Assembly (NCBI RefSeq): GCF_026559675.1 | Contig: NZ_CP092891.1 | Location: 558,001 to 622,000 of the forward strand | Direction: 5' to 3' | Source: Microbacterium oxydans | GTDB taxonomy: Bacteria; Actinomycetota; Actinomycetes; Actinomycetales; Microbacteriaceae | DNA length: 64,000 bases | Shown: positions 24,437-32,238 of the stretch, piece by piece | Numbering within the stretch: position 1 is the stretch's first letter | How the letters are laid out: each line of letters starts with the position of its first letter | Made by a program: the position numbers and the translations under genes | The notes under the pieces: model-generated | Database searches by the model: none | Told to the model about the DNA's origin: nothing | The model's input: the letters and a program-made list of their open reading frames with translations, nothing else

Positions 24437-25860
24437 TCTGGGAGATCGACGACGGTGTCGCGGAGATCGAGGGTCTCGACGCGCACGGGCGCCCGGACCC
24501 CGCCTATGCGGAAGCGCTCGGGCTGCGTGCCGCGGGCCGCGGAGCCCGCGCGCTGGCGGCCCTGCTGGAGTGGGTCCTCGCCGTCCTGATCGCCCTGCCC
24601 GCCCTGATCGCGCTGACCCCGGTGCTCGCGCAGGCCCTGTCCGGGAAGCTCGACGCGGCGGAGTTCTTCGCGCGCGGCGACCTCGTGTGGCTCATCGTGG
24701 CGGCGGCCGTCTCGCAGGGCCTGATGACCGCCTACATCGTCGTCCAGCTCGTGCTGCACGGACGCAAGGGCATCACACTCGGCAAGGCCGTCTTCGGCAT
24801 CCGCTCCATCAACGTCCGCACCCTCGAGCGCCCCAGCTTCTGGCGCGGTGCGGTGGTGCGCTACCTGGTCGCCATGGCCTCGTTCCTCGTGCCGCTGATC
24901 GGCCCGGTGCTCGTGGTCATGCTCTCCCCGCTCTTCGACGTCGAACGACGCGGCCGCGGATGGCTCGATCTCGCGGCCGCGACCTGGTTCGTCGACGTGC
25001 GCCAGGGACTCAACCCCTACGACTCGAAGCGGATGCGCATCGCCCGCAAGCGTGTGAAGACGCCGGAGCACGAGGAGAAGGCGCCGCTGCCGTCGCTCGC
25101 GACGCCGGTCGACCGGGATGCCCCGGCGGAATACGTCCCCAGCGCGCGGCTCTCCGGCGGGGTGATCGGCGCGCATCGCTCCGCGTCCGCCCCGACGGCG
25201 GACCAGCCGGAGGCCCCGGCACCCGGCGCGATGGTGTCTGCGGTGCCGCCCTCGCTGGCCACCGGCGCTCCGGCTCCGGCATTCGTCCCGCCGGTCCCGG
25301 TGGCAGCCCCGGTTGCCCCGGCGGCCCAGCCGACACCGGCACCGACGCCCGCGCCTGCCGCCCCGGCGTCCGCGCCTGCGGATCCGGTGCCCGCCCCGCA
25401 GGCCGCTCCCGCTCCCGCGCCCGCCGCATCCGCATCCGCACCCGTCGCCCCGGTCGCCGTTCCTGCACCCGCACCCGTCGCCCCGGCATCCGCGGTGGTT
25501 CAGGCCGCCGCCCCCGCGGCCCCGCCCGCGGGCGTGCGGGCGATCATCGTGCTCGACTCGGGAGAGCGCATCGAGGTGCGCGGGACGACGCTGTTCGGAC
25601 GCTCCCCGGCCGCCGCGGCCGGAGAGAGCGCGGCCCAGCTGGTGCCGGTGTTCGACGAGACGCGTTCGATCTCCAAGACGCACCTCGCCGTGATGCCGGC
25701 GCGACGCGGCGTCTTCGTCGTCGACCGCGCGTCGACGAACGGCAGCTCCGTCGTCCGCGGCGGGGCCGAGACCGTGCTGACGGCCGGGCAGCCGGCCGAG
25801 CTGCAGACGGGGGACACGGTGCGCTTCGGCGATCGCTCCCTCGTGGTGGAGTGGGTATGA
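24433..25860 (+). CDS. RDD membrane domain protein with C-terminal FHA domain (second copy)
   Basis: A 475-residue protein with the same plan as the one at 18711: an RDD membrane domain (about 30-195, including KGITLGKAVFGIR), a Pro-Ala-rich linker (about 215-365) and a C-terminal FHA domain (about 370-475) with FGRSP, ISKTH and STNGS. The FHA binding residues are intact. The two paralogues are not adjacent, which suggests distinct roles in the complex, one beside PP2C and the other beside the secretion ATPase. GTG 24433 overlaps the previous stop; its own stop overlaps a 16-codon ORF that bridges to the ATPase gene. Confidence 0.88.
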   Translation: MIWEIDDGVAEIEGLDAHGRPDPAYAEALGLRAAGRGARALAALLEWVLAVLIALPALIALTPVLAQALSGKLDAAEFFARGDLVWLIVAAAVSQGLMTAYIVVQLVLHGRKGITLGKAVFGIRSINVRTLERPSFWRGAVVRYLVAMASFLVPLIGPVLVVMLSPLFDVERRGRGWLDLAAATWFVDVRQGLNPYDSKRMRIARKRVKTPEHEEKAPLPSLATPVDRDAPAEYVPSARLSGGVIGAHRSASAPTADQPEAPAPGAMVSAVPPSLATGAPAPAFVPPVPVAAPVAPAAQPTPAPTPAPAAPASAPADPVPAPQAAPAPAPAASASAPVAPVAVPAPAPVAPASAVVQAAAPAAPPAGVRAIIVLDSGERIEVRGTTLFGRSPAAAAGESAAQLVPVFDETRSISKTHLAVMPARRGVFVVDRASTNGSSVVRGGAETVLTAGQPAELQTGDTVRFGDRSLVVEWV

Positions 25861-25907
25861 CCCTGAGCAGTGAGATGCGCCCTCGGCGCGGTGAGGACGA
25901 GCGATGA
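25857..25907 (+). CDS. 16-codon relay ORF bridging two operon genes
   Basis: ATG 25857 overlaps the RDD-FHA stop (ATGA, 25857-25860) and its own TGA (25905-25907) overlaps the ATG of the ATPase gene (ATGA, 25904-25907). The product would be a 16-residue basic/acidic peptide. It exactly fills the only gap in an otherwise fully overlapping run of genes. The likely role is to carry ribosomes by coupled reinitiation to the ATPase start. A Shine-Dalgarno-like GGTGAGGA lies inside it. Chance cannot be excluded for so short an ORF. Confidence 0.5.
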   Translation: MTLSSEMRPRRGEDER

Positions 25908-28900
25908 GAGTCAAGCTGACCCTGCGTCGACCCGCAGCACCCCTGACCGACGTGGTCGTGATGGCGGACTCGACCGCGACCATCGCCGATGTCGCGCGGC
26001 AGATCGCCACGACCGATCCCGCGCGCAGCATCGCCGCGGGGCCGTCGGACGTGCTCACGCTCTCGGTGGCCCCGCCCACCAGCGAGCAGCTCACGATGCT
26101 CAACCCCGACCTGCTCGTCGGGGATGCCCCGATCGGCTCCGGCTTCCTCGCCGAGGTCATCAACGTCGGACCGAACCATGCCTCCGTGGGTGGTGCCGGT
26201 GCGCGGCCGGCCGCCGTCCTCACGGTCGTCGCCGGACCGGCGGCCGGTCAGGAGTTCCCCCTGCCGATCGGCCACTTCCTGATCGGTCGGGATGGGGCGA
26301 ACGACATCACGATCGCGGATCCGCTGGTGTCGAAGAGGCATGCGCGGATCGAGGTCGCGGCGACGTTCGTCGAGCTCGTCGACCTGAACTCCGCGAACGG
26401 CATCCTCGTCGACGGCGGCCTCGTGCAGCGTCTCCGGGTCATCCCCGGGCAGACCTTCGCGCTCGGCGACTGCGAGTTCGTCGTGCACATGGTGAGCGAC
26501 TTCGACGGTTCGGCCTCCGGCGATCCGGTGCTCGAGCGCGGCGGGGCGCTGCTGTTCAACCGCAGCCCCCGTGTCGAGGAGCGGTTCGCGGGGGAAGACC
26601 TCGACGAGCCGCGCTACCCGCGCGATCAGGTGCAGCGGCTCTTCCCGTGGCCGATGCTGGTGGCCCCGATCCTGCTCGGACTCTCGATCTACGCGATGAG
26701 CGGGAACCCCCGATCGCTGCTCATCGTCTTCATGTCGCCGCTGATGATGCTCGGCAACTTCATCTCCCAGAAGACTAACCTCGGTCAGCGCCTGCGCAAG
26801 GAGGAGGAGTCGTTCGAGGAGCAGTTCGAGCGGCTCGAGGAGAAGCTGTACCACGCGCACCCCCGCGAGCGAGAGGTCCGTCACAACGAGGTCCCCGCCG
26901 TCGCGGTCGTGTTCGACGAGGCGATGCGGCTCGGTCCGCTGCTGTGGACGCGCCGCCCCGAGCACTGGAACTTCCTCTCGCTGCGGCTCGGCGTGTGCGA
27001 AGACGAGTCGCGCACCCGGATCAAGCGCACCGAGACCCCGGAGGCGCTGGTCGAGTACGTGGAGCGCGTCGACCGCCTCGAAGAGCGCTACAAGATGATC
27101 CCCGACGTGCCGATCCTGGAATCGCTGCAGAGCGTGGGGTCGATCGGCGTCGCCGGGCCGACGTCGCTCGCGAGCGACGCCCTGCGCGGCATCGCGGTGC
27201 AGCTCTTCGGCATGCACTCGCCGAACGAGCTGGTCACGGTCGCGCTCACGGAGCCGGGATGGGCGAACGAGCTCGACTGGCTGAAGTGGCTTCCGCACAC
27301 GTCCAGCGAGCGCAGCCCGTTCAAGGACGTGTCGCTCGCCGACTCCGCGTCCACGGGTGCCGCCCTGCTCAGCGGTCTCGAGGAGATCGTGCTGCGGCGC
27401 TCGCGCGAGGCGAAGTCGCAGCGACCTCCCTATGGCGAGGACTGGGACCCGATGCTGTACGGGACCGACGTCAAGCGCGCCGCCGAGGACGCCACGTTCC
27501 CCGGGCAGACCGCGATCCTCGTGATCGTCACCAACGACGCACCGGTGGACCGGGCGCGGCTGACGCAGATCCTCGAGCGCGGTGCCGACGTGGGCGTCTA
27601 CGGGCTGTTCGTCGCTCCGGTCGTCGCGGCGCTCCCCGCAGCCTGCCGCACGTTCGTCGATGTCAGCGCCGGCCTCGACCGGGCGACCGTCGGCACGGTC
27701 CGCAGCGGTGTGGGCTACCGTGACGTGCAGGTCGAGGGCGTGTCCCATTCGTACATGACGATGTTCGCGAAGCGCCTGGCCCCGGTGGTGGATTCCAGCA
27801 CCGTGATCGAGGACTCGTCCGACATCCCGAACTCCGTGATGTTCCTCTCCCTCGTCGGCACCGACCTCGCCGAGGACCCCCACGCGGTGATCGACCGCTG
27901 GCGGCAGAACAACACCATCATCGACCGCTCCGGCGCGCCCCAGTCGCGGCTGAAGAAGGCGGGCAACCTGCGCGCCATCATCGGACAGTCGCAGACCGAT
28001 GCGATGACGCTCGACCTGCGCACGCAAGGCCCCCACGCTCTCGTCGGCGGCACCACCGGAGCCGGCAAGAGCGAGTTCCTGCAGGCGTGGGTGCTCGGCA
28101 TGGCCGCCGCGCACAGCCCCGACCGGGTCACGTTCCTGTTCGTCGACTACAAGGGCGGCTCCGCCTTCGCGGACTGCGTCGACCTGCCGCACACCGTGGG
28201 GCTCGTGACCGACCTGAGCCCGCACCTCGTGCGCCGTGCCCTGACCAGCCTGCGGGCCGAACTGCACCACCGCGAGCACCTCTTCAACCGCAAGAAGGCG
28301 AAGGACCTCCTCGAGCTCGAGAAGCGCCGCGACCCGGAGACGCCGCCCGCGCTCGTGCTCGTGATCGACGAGTTCGCGGCGCTCGCCGGAGAGGTCCCCG
28401 AGTTCGTGGACGGCGTGGTCGACATCGCGCAGCGCGGTCGCTCCCTCGGCATCCACCTGATCATGGCGACGCAGCGCCCCGCCGGCGTCATCAAGGACAA
28501 CCTGCGTGCGAACACCAATCTGCGCGTCGCCCTGCGCATGGCGGACGAGTCGGATTCCAAGGACGTCGTGGACGACCCCGTGGCCGCCTCCTTCCCGCCG
28601 TCGCTCCCCGGTCGTGGCATCGCCAAGACCGGACCCGGTCGCCTCGTGCCGTTCCAGTCCGCCTACGCGGGCGGCTGGACCACGGAGGAGGCGCAGGCCG
28701 CCGAGGTCAAGGTCGCCGAGCTGCGGTTCGGCTCGATCCAGACCTGGGAGTCCGAGCAGGCTCCGGAGTCGGACTCGCACGACGAGGATCTCGGCCCCAA
28801 CGACCAGAAGCGCATCGTGGCGACGCTCGTGAACGCGTCGCGACTGGCCCGTATCCCGGCGCCTCGACGTCCGTGGCTCGACGACCTGGAGGGCGCGGTC

Positions 28901-30424
28901 GACCTGCGCGACCTCCCCGTCCTCGGCGACGGACAGGTGCTGCTCGGCAAGATGGACGTCCCGGAGCGCCAGCTCCAGGAGCCGGCCTACTTCGTGCCGG
29001 ACAAGGACGGCTCGCTCCTCGTCTACGGGACGAGCGGATCAGGCAAGTCGACGGTGCTGCGGACGCTCGCGATCGCCGCCGGATTCGATCCGACGCGCTC
29101 GAACGTCGAGGTCTACGGTCTCGACTTCGGCTCCGGCTCGCTCAAGAGCCTGGAGGTGCTGCCGCACGTCGGATCGATCATCTCCGGTGACGACGCGGAG
29201 CGCGTCCAGCGCATCCTGCGCTCGCTCGCCAGGGTCCTCGACGACCGGGGCAAGCGGTTCAGCGCGGCCAACGCGTCGAGCCTCACGGAGTACCGCGAGA
29301 TCACCGGCAAGGACGAGCCGCGCATCCTCTTCCTGATCGACGGATTCCCGCAGTTCCGCGGCGAGTGGGAGTCGACGACGGCGCGGATGCCGTTCTACCA
29401 GACCTTCATGCGCATCCTCGGCGAGGGCCGCCCGCTCGGCGTGCACGTGATCGCGAGTGCTGATCGCTCGGGCTCCGTGCCCACGGCGGTCAGTGCCAAC
29501 GTCTCGCGTCGCGTGGTCCTGCGCCTCGCCGACGAGGCGGGCTACGCGATGCTCAACGCCGCCAAGGATGTGCTCGACGAGCGCTCGGCCCCCGGGCGCG
29601 CGATCGTCGACGGCCTGGAGACGCAGATCGCCACGCTCGGCGGCACGCCGAACGTGGCCGAGCAGACCAAGCTCCTGGAGCGTCTCGCGGCGGAGCTCCG
29701 TGCCGGAGGTGCGCGGGAGGTCGCCGAGATCGGCGCCCTGCCGACGCGGCTCGCGGTGCGCGACCTCCCGGACCGTATCGGGGAGTTCCCGGTGCTGGGC
29801 GTCGCGGAGGACACCCTGGCCCCACGCGAGTTCGATCCGGTCGGGACCTTCGTCGTCGCGGGTCCGCCGCTCTCCGGAAAGACCACCGCCCTCAAGGGGA
29901 TCATCACGTCGGTGCGCCGGCTCGACCCCGAGGTCCGGCTGTTCCACTTCGGCGGCCGGCGCGCGCAGCTCAAGGGCTACGTCGACTGGACCCGGAGCGC
30001 GGTCACGCCGGAGGACGCCAAGGAGCTCGCGAAGGAGCTTGCCGAGATCATCGCCGACGAGTCCCTGTCGATGCGGGTGCTCGTCGTCGTCGAGGATGTG
30101 CCGCAGTTCGCCGACAGTCCCGCGGAGCGCGAGATGAAGGCGCTGTTCCAGGCGATCAACCGCAGCGATCATCTGCTGGTGGGGGATGCCGACGTCACGC
30201 AGGTGACGAGCGGTTTCGGGTTCATCGGCGACTTCAAGGCCGGACGGAAGGGCATCATCCTGAAGCCCGACGCCTTCGATGGCGACGCGATCTTCAAGGT
30301 GCCGTTCCCCAAGGTCAAGCGCACCGACTTCCCCGAGGGGCGAGGGATCTTCGTCCAGGCGGGTCGTCAGGTCACCGTGCAGCTGCCGCTCGTCGAGGGC
30401 GACACCTGGGCGCCCGTTCGCTGA
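25904..30424 (+). CDS. eccC: Type VII secretion-like FtsK/SpoIIIE ATPase with N-terminal FHA domain (EccC/EssC-like)
   Basis: A 1506-residue motor protein. It has a short N-terminal ubiquitin-like segment, an FHA domain (about 105-200; GRDGAND, SKRH and NSANG), two membrane helices (about 247-285) and three FtsK-type ATPase domains. Walker A lysines are Lys722 (GGTTGAGKS), Lys1048 (GTSGSGKS) and Lys1326 (GPPLSGKT). Walker B is canonical in the first (LVLVIDEFAAL) and changed in the second (LFLIDGFPQF) and third (LVVVEDVPQF), so the first is the likely engine. N-terminal FHA is typical of Firmicutes EssC, not mycobacterial EccC. It should export WXG100-type substrates, one of which is encoded at 31485. 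Confidence 0.9.
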   Translation: MRVKLTLRRPAAPLTDVVVMADSTATIADVARQIATTDPARSIAAGPSDVLTLSVAPPTSEQLTMLNPDLLVGDAPIGSGFLAEVINVGPNHASVGGAGARPAAVLTVVAGPAAGQEFPLPIGHFLIGRDGANDITIADPLVSKRHARIEVAATFVELVDLNSANGILVDGGLVQRLRVIPGQTFALGDCEFVVHMVSDFDGSASGDPVLERGGALLFNRSPRVEERFAGEDLDEPRYPRDQVQRLFPWPMLVAPILLGLSIYAMSGNPRSLLIVFMSPLMMLGNFISQKTNLGQRLRKEEESFEEQFERLEEKLYHAHPREREVRHNEVPAVAVVFDEAMRLGPLLWTRRPEHWNFLSLRLGVCEDESRTRIKRTETPEALVEYVERVDRLEERYKMIPDVPILESLQSVGSIGVAGPTSLASDALRGIAVQLFGMHSPNELVTVALTEPGWANELDWLKWLPHTSSERSPFKDVSLADSASTGAALLSGLEEIVLRRSREAKSQRPPYGEDWDPMLYGTDVKRAAEDATFPGQTAILVIVTNDAPVDRARLTQILERGADVGVYGLFVAPVVAALPAACRTFVDVSAGLDRATVGTVRSGVGYRDVQVEGVSHSYMTMFAKRLAPVVDSSTVIEDSSDIPNSVMFLSLVGTDLAEDPHAVIDRWRQNNTIIDRSGAPQSRLKKAGNLRAIIGQSQTDAMTLDLRTQGPHALVGGTTGAGKSEFLQAWVLGMAAAHSPDRVTFLFVDYKGGSAFADCVDLPHTVGLVTDLSPHLVRRALTSLRAELHHREHLFNRKKAKDLLELEKRRDPETPPALVLVIDEFAALAGEVPEFVDGVVDIAQRGRSLGIHLIMATQRPAGVIKDNLRANTNLRVALRMADESDSKDVVDDPVAASFPPSLPGRGIAKTGPGRLVPFQSAYAGGWTTEEAQAAEVKVAELRFGSIQTWESEQAPESDSHDEDLGPNDQKRIVATLVNASRLARIPAPRRPWLDDLEGAVDLRDLPVLGDGQVLLGKMDVPERQLQEPAYFVPDKDGSLLVYGTSGSGKSTVLRTLAIAAGFDPTRSNVEVYGLDFGSGSLKSLEVLPHVGSIISGDDAERVQRILRSLARVLDDRGKRFSAANASSLTEYREITGKDEPRILFLIDGFPQFRGEWESTTARMPFYQTFMRILGEGRPLGVHVIASADRSGSVPTAVSANVSRRVVLRLADEAGYAMLNAAKDVLDERSAPGRAIVDGLETQIATLGGTPNVAEQTKLLERLAAELRAGGAREVAEIGALPTRLAVRDLPDRIGEFPVLGVAEDTLAPREFDPVGTFVVAGPPLSGKTTALKGIITSVRRLDPEVRLFHFGGRRAQLKGYVDWTRSAVTPEDAKELAKELAEIIADESLSMRVLVVVEDVPQFADSPAEREMKALFQAINRSDHLLVGDADVTQVTSGFGFIGDFKAGRKGIILKPDAFDGDAIFKVPFPKVKRTDFPEGRGIFVQAGRQVTVQLPLVEGDTWAPVR

Positions 30425-30465
30425 GCACCGGCGCCCGGGCACCGCGCCGGAGGGAAGGATGAGCG

Positions 30466-31353
30466 ATGACCTCTGACGCGGTCGGCGATCTCGAACGTCG
30501 CATCCTGGACGCGAACGCTCCGCTTGCCGCCCTGCATGACGCGTCGGTGTCCGCGGGGCAGGTCCGCATGCGGGAGCTGGCGGAGCGGATCGCCTTCCCC
30601 GCCTGGCCGGGGGCCACGTCGGCTTCCGCGCTGAAGCGCGCGGCCCAGGAGGCGGAGATCACCGCCGTCCTCGAGGAGTATGCGACGTCGGCGCGCAGCC
30701 TGATCCGTCCCGCCGATCAGGAACGCTGGCAGGCTCTGGTCGCGGAGAGGCAGCGGAGGAGCGGTGAGGGTGTTCTCGCCGACCTCCTCGGGCGCAGCGT
30801 CGTGGGCGCGTCCCTGCTGCGGGAGGAGCTGGGCTTTCGCGGCTCCCAGCGCCGAGGCGTCCCGTGCGTGTGCGGCTACGCCGTGGACGGCATCCTCCCC
30901 GCCCGACTGTGTGATGAATGCGAGGAGCTGCTGCTGCGACGGTGGGTGGCGGAGGAGCGGCGGCTGCTGCGGGGCATGCCCGCCTACGCCGAGGAGGTCG
31001 CGCAGGTGATCGGGAAGGTCGCCCAGCGGCAGACCAGAATCTTCCAGACCCGCGGTGACGACCTCGACTCCGAAGCCCTCGGCGCGCGCAAGTCCGGCGG
31101 CCGGCAGATCGCTCGCCTGGCGCGGAGGCATCGCGAAGACCTCGCAGGGCTCGACCTGCGGCGGTGGTCGAGCTTCATCGAGCCGCTCTCGCACGCCTCG
31201 ACCACATACGTGCGGCTCACGCTCGGGAAGGTGCACAAGCGCGGTCTCGGTGCCGCGGCGCTGACCGAGCTCGCCGTGCGGTCGAACGACGAGGGCATGA
31301 AGGCGTACCTCCGGACCGTGGAGAAGGAGAAGCGCCGCAGGTGGCGAGTGTGA
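30466..31353 (+). CDS. Hypothetical protein with a four-cysteine cluster
   Basis: A 295-residue soluble protein that I do not recognise. It is mostly helical and charged. The centre has a CxC and a CxxC separated by about 14 residues (CVCGY and CDECEE, near residues 137-157), which could bind zinc; the C-terminus is strongly basic (EKEKRRRWRV). ATG 30466 follows GGAGGGAAGG at 7 nt. It lies 41 nt after the secretion ATPase and before the next operator-promoter, so it is probably the last gene of the long operon and may be a cytoplasmic accessory of the secretion system. No signal peptide or membrane helix is seen. Confidence 0.65.
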   Translation: MTSDAVGDLERRILDANAPLAALHDASVSAGQVRMRELAERIAFPAWPGATSASALKRAAQEAEITAVLEEYATSARSLIRPADQERWQALVAERQRRSGEGVLADLLGRSVVGASLLREELGFRGSQRRGVPCVCGYAVDGILPARLCDECEELLLRRWVAEERRLLRGMPAYAEEVAQVIGKVAQRQTRIFQTRGDDLDSEALGARKSGGRQIARLARRHREDLAGLDLRRWSSFIEPLSHASTTYVRLTLGKVHKRGLGAAALTELAVRSNDEGMKAYLRTVEKEKRRRWRV

Positions 31354-31381
31354 TCGCCGCACCCGTCATCGGTCGACGCTC

Positions 31382-31429
31382 GATGGGGAGTTGTCCCCAT
31401 CGACGGTGTGGGGTGGGGTTCCGTAGTGT
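31382..31429 (+). promoter_or_regulatory. Shared palindromic operator plus -10, promoter of the WXG100-like gene (site 2)
   Basis: GATGGGGA (31382-31389), GTTG and TCCCCATC (31394-31401) repeat site 1 base for base over 20 nt. TAGTGT (31424-31429) starts 22 nt after it, the same spacing as at site 1. The predicted leader of about 50 nt has a small CCGGA/TCCGG hairpin and a GGAGG ribosome site. Confidence 0.7.
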
Positions 31430-31484
31430 GGGGTGTATTCGGGCCGGAGGGGTCCGGTTCTCTCGATTTCCGGAGGTGTGGACG

Positions 31485-31772
31485 ATGGCCGATTTCGGTG
31501 CGTCTTATGCAGAGATGGAGCAGGTGGCGTCGTCGCTGTCGCAGGCTCGTGATGACATTCAGGGTCAGCTGGACACGCTGAAGGGTCAGGTGGACACCCT
31601 GCTGGGTGAGGACTTCAAGACGCAGCACGCGTCGGGGAAGTTCGGTGAGGGCTACACGGAGCTGACGACGGGTCTGAAGACCGCGGTCGACGGCATCAAC
31701 GACATGTCCGAGTCGCTGCTCGGCATGATGCGCGCGATCCAGGACCTGGACCAGCAGCTCGCCGGCAGCTGA
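31485..31772 (+). CDS. WXG100-like type VII secretion substrate lacking the WXG motif
   Basis: A 95-residue all-helical protein of WXG100 size and hairpin layout: helix 1 about 6-40, turn about 41-55, helix 2 about 56-90. The turn that normally carries Trp-x-Gly reads Phe44-Lys45-Thr46, and no YxxxD/E export signal is obvious near the C-terminus. It sits behind its own copy of the operator-promoter, has GGAGG before ATG 31485 and ends in a strong terminator, so it is monocistronic and probably abundant. It uses more T-ending codons (GGT, CGT) than its neighbours, consistent with high expression or foreign origin. It is the likely main substrate of the ATPase at 25904. Confidence 0.8.
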   Translation: MADFGASYAEMEQVASSLSQARDDIQGQLDTLKGQVDTLLGEDFKTQHASGKFGEGYTELTTGLKTAVDGINDMSESLLGMMRAIQDLDQQLAGS

Positions 31773-31788
31773 CCACGCAGTATCGGGA

Positions 31789-31818
31789 GGGGTCGACGGT
31801 TCGCCGTCGGCCCCTTTT
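31789..31818 (+). terminator. Rho-independent terminator of the WXG100-like gene
   Basis: GGGGTCGACGG (31789-31799) and CCGTCGGCCCC (31804-31814) form an 11-bp stem with one G-U pair and a TTCG-type tetraloop region, followed by TTTT. It begins 17 nt after the stop codon and is the strongest terminator in the window. Confidence 0.85.
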
Positions 31819-31852
31819 CCCTTCGCGGTGTCCCTGCCTGCAGGCGGACATC

Positions 31853-31899
31853 GATGGGCAGTTCTCCCCATCGGCACGAGGTCCGATGCCGGATAGGGT
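31853..31899 (+). promoter_or_regulatory. Shared palindromic operator plus -10, promoter of the effector unit (site 3)
   Basis: GATGGGCA (31853-31860), GTTC and TCCCCATC (31865-31872) match sites 1 and 2 in 18 of 20 positions. TAGGGT (31894-31899) starts 21 nt later. The start codon at 31924 follows about 18 nt after the expected transcription start. Confidence 0.65.
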
Positions 31900-31923
31900 C
31901 GAAACGCATACCGGGGGGTGGAC

Positions 31924-32238
31924 ATGGCAGACGTCGAGATCGACAAGCAGGCGCTCGAAGGCGCGATCGTGCAGATCGGTTCGGCGATCGGCGAATACGT
32001 CACCTACGCGAACGACATCGCCGCTCGCGATACGGGGGTCGGCAATCCGGTCGGACGCACGGGGCTGCGGGTGATGCTCGAGAACGCGCTGGGCCAGGCG
32101 ATGCTCGAGGCGCGCGCGCAGCACCTCGCGAGCATCGGGATCTCCGACCGCCTGATGCGCATCAACGAGTCGTTCGAGGACCTCGACGTGTCGCTGAGCA
32201 GCGGATGGGACATCGACTATGTCGCTGACTTCGCCTAA
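31924..32238 (+). CDS. Small helical protein, candidate type VII partner
   Basis: A 104-residue protein with no signal peptide, helix-rich with a coiled-coil-like pattern over residues 5-85 and an acidic C-terminus containing SSGWDIDY. I do not recognise a named family. Its size, helicity and place directly before a large effector-like gene, which it overlaps by 20 nt, resemble the small partner proteins that accompany large type VII substrates. ATG 31924 is preceded by a G-run (GGGGGG); a GTG at 31918 would add two residues. It is the first gene behind the third copy of the shared operator. Confidence 0.6.
   Translation: MADVEIDKQALEGAIVQIGSAIGEYVTYANDIAARDTGVGNPVGRTGLRVMLENALGQAMLEARAQHLASIGISDRLMRINESFEDLDVSLSSGWDIDYVADFA

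Noticed and set aside
30459..30476. Five-codon ORF before the hypothetical gene at 30466
   Set aside because: Too short and its start competes with the better spaced ATG 30466; unlike 25857-25907 it does not bridge two genes.
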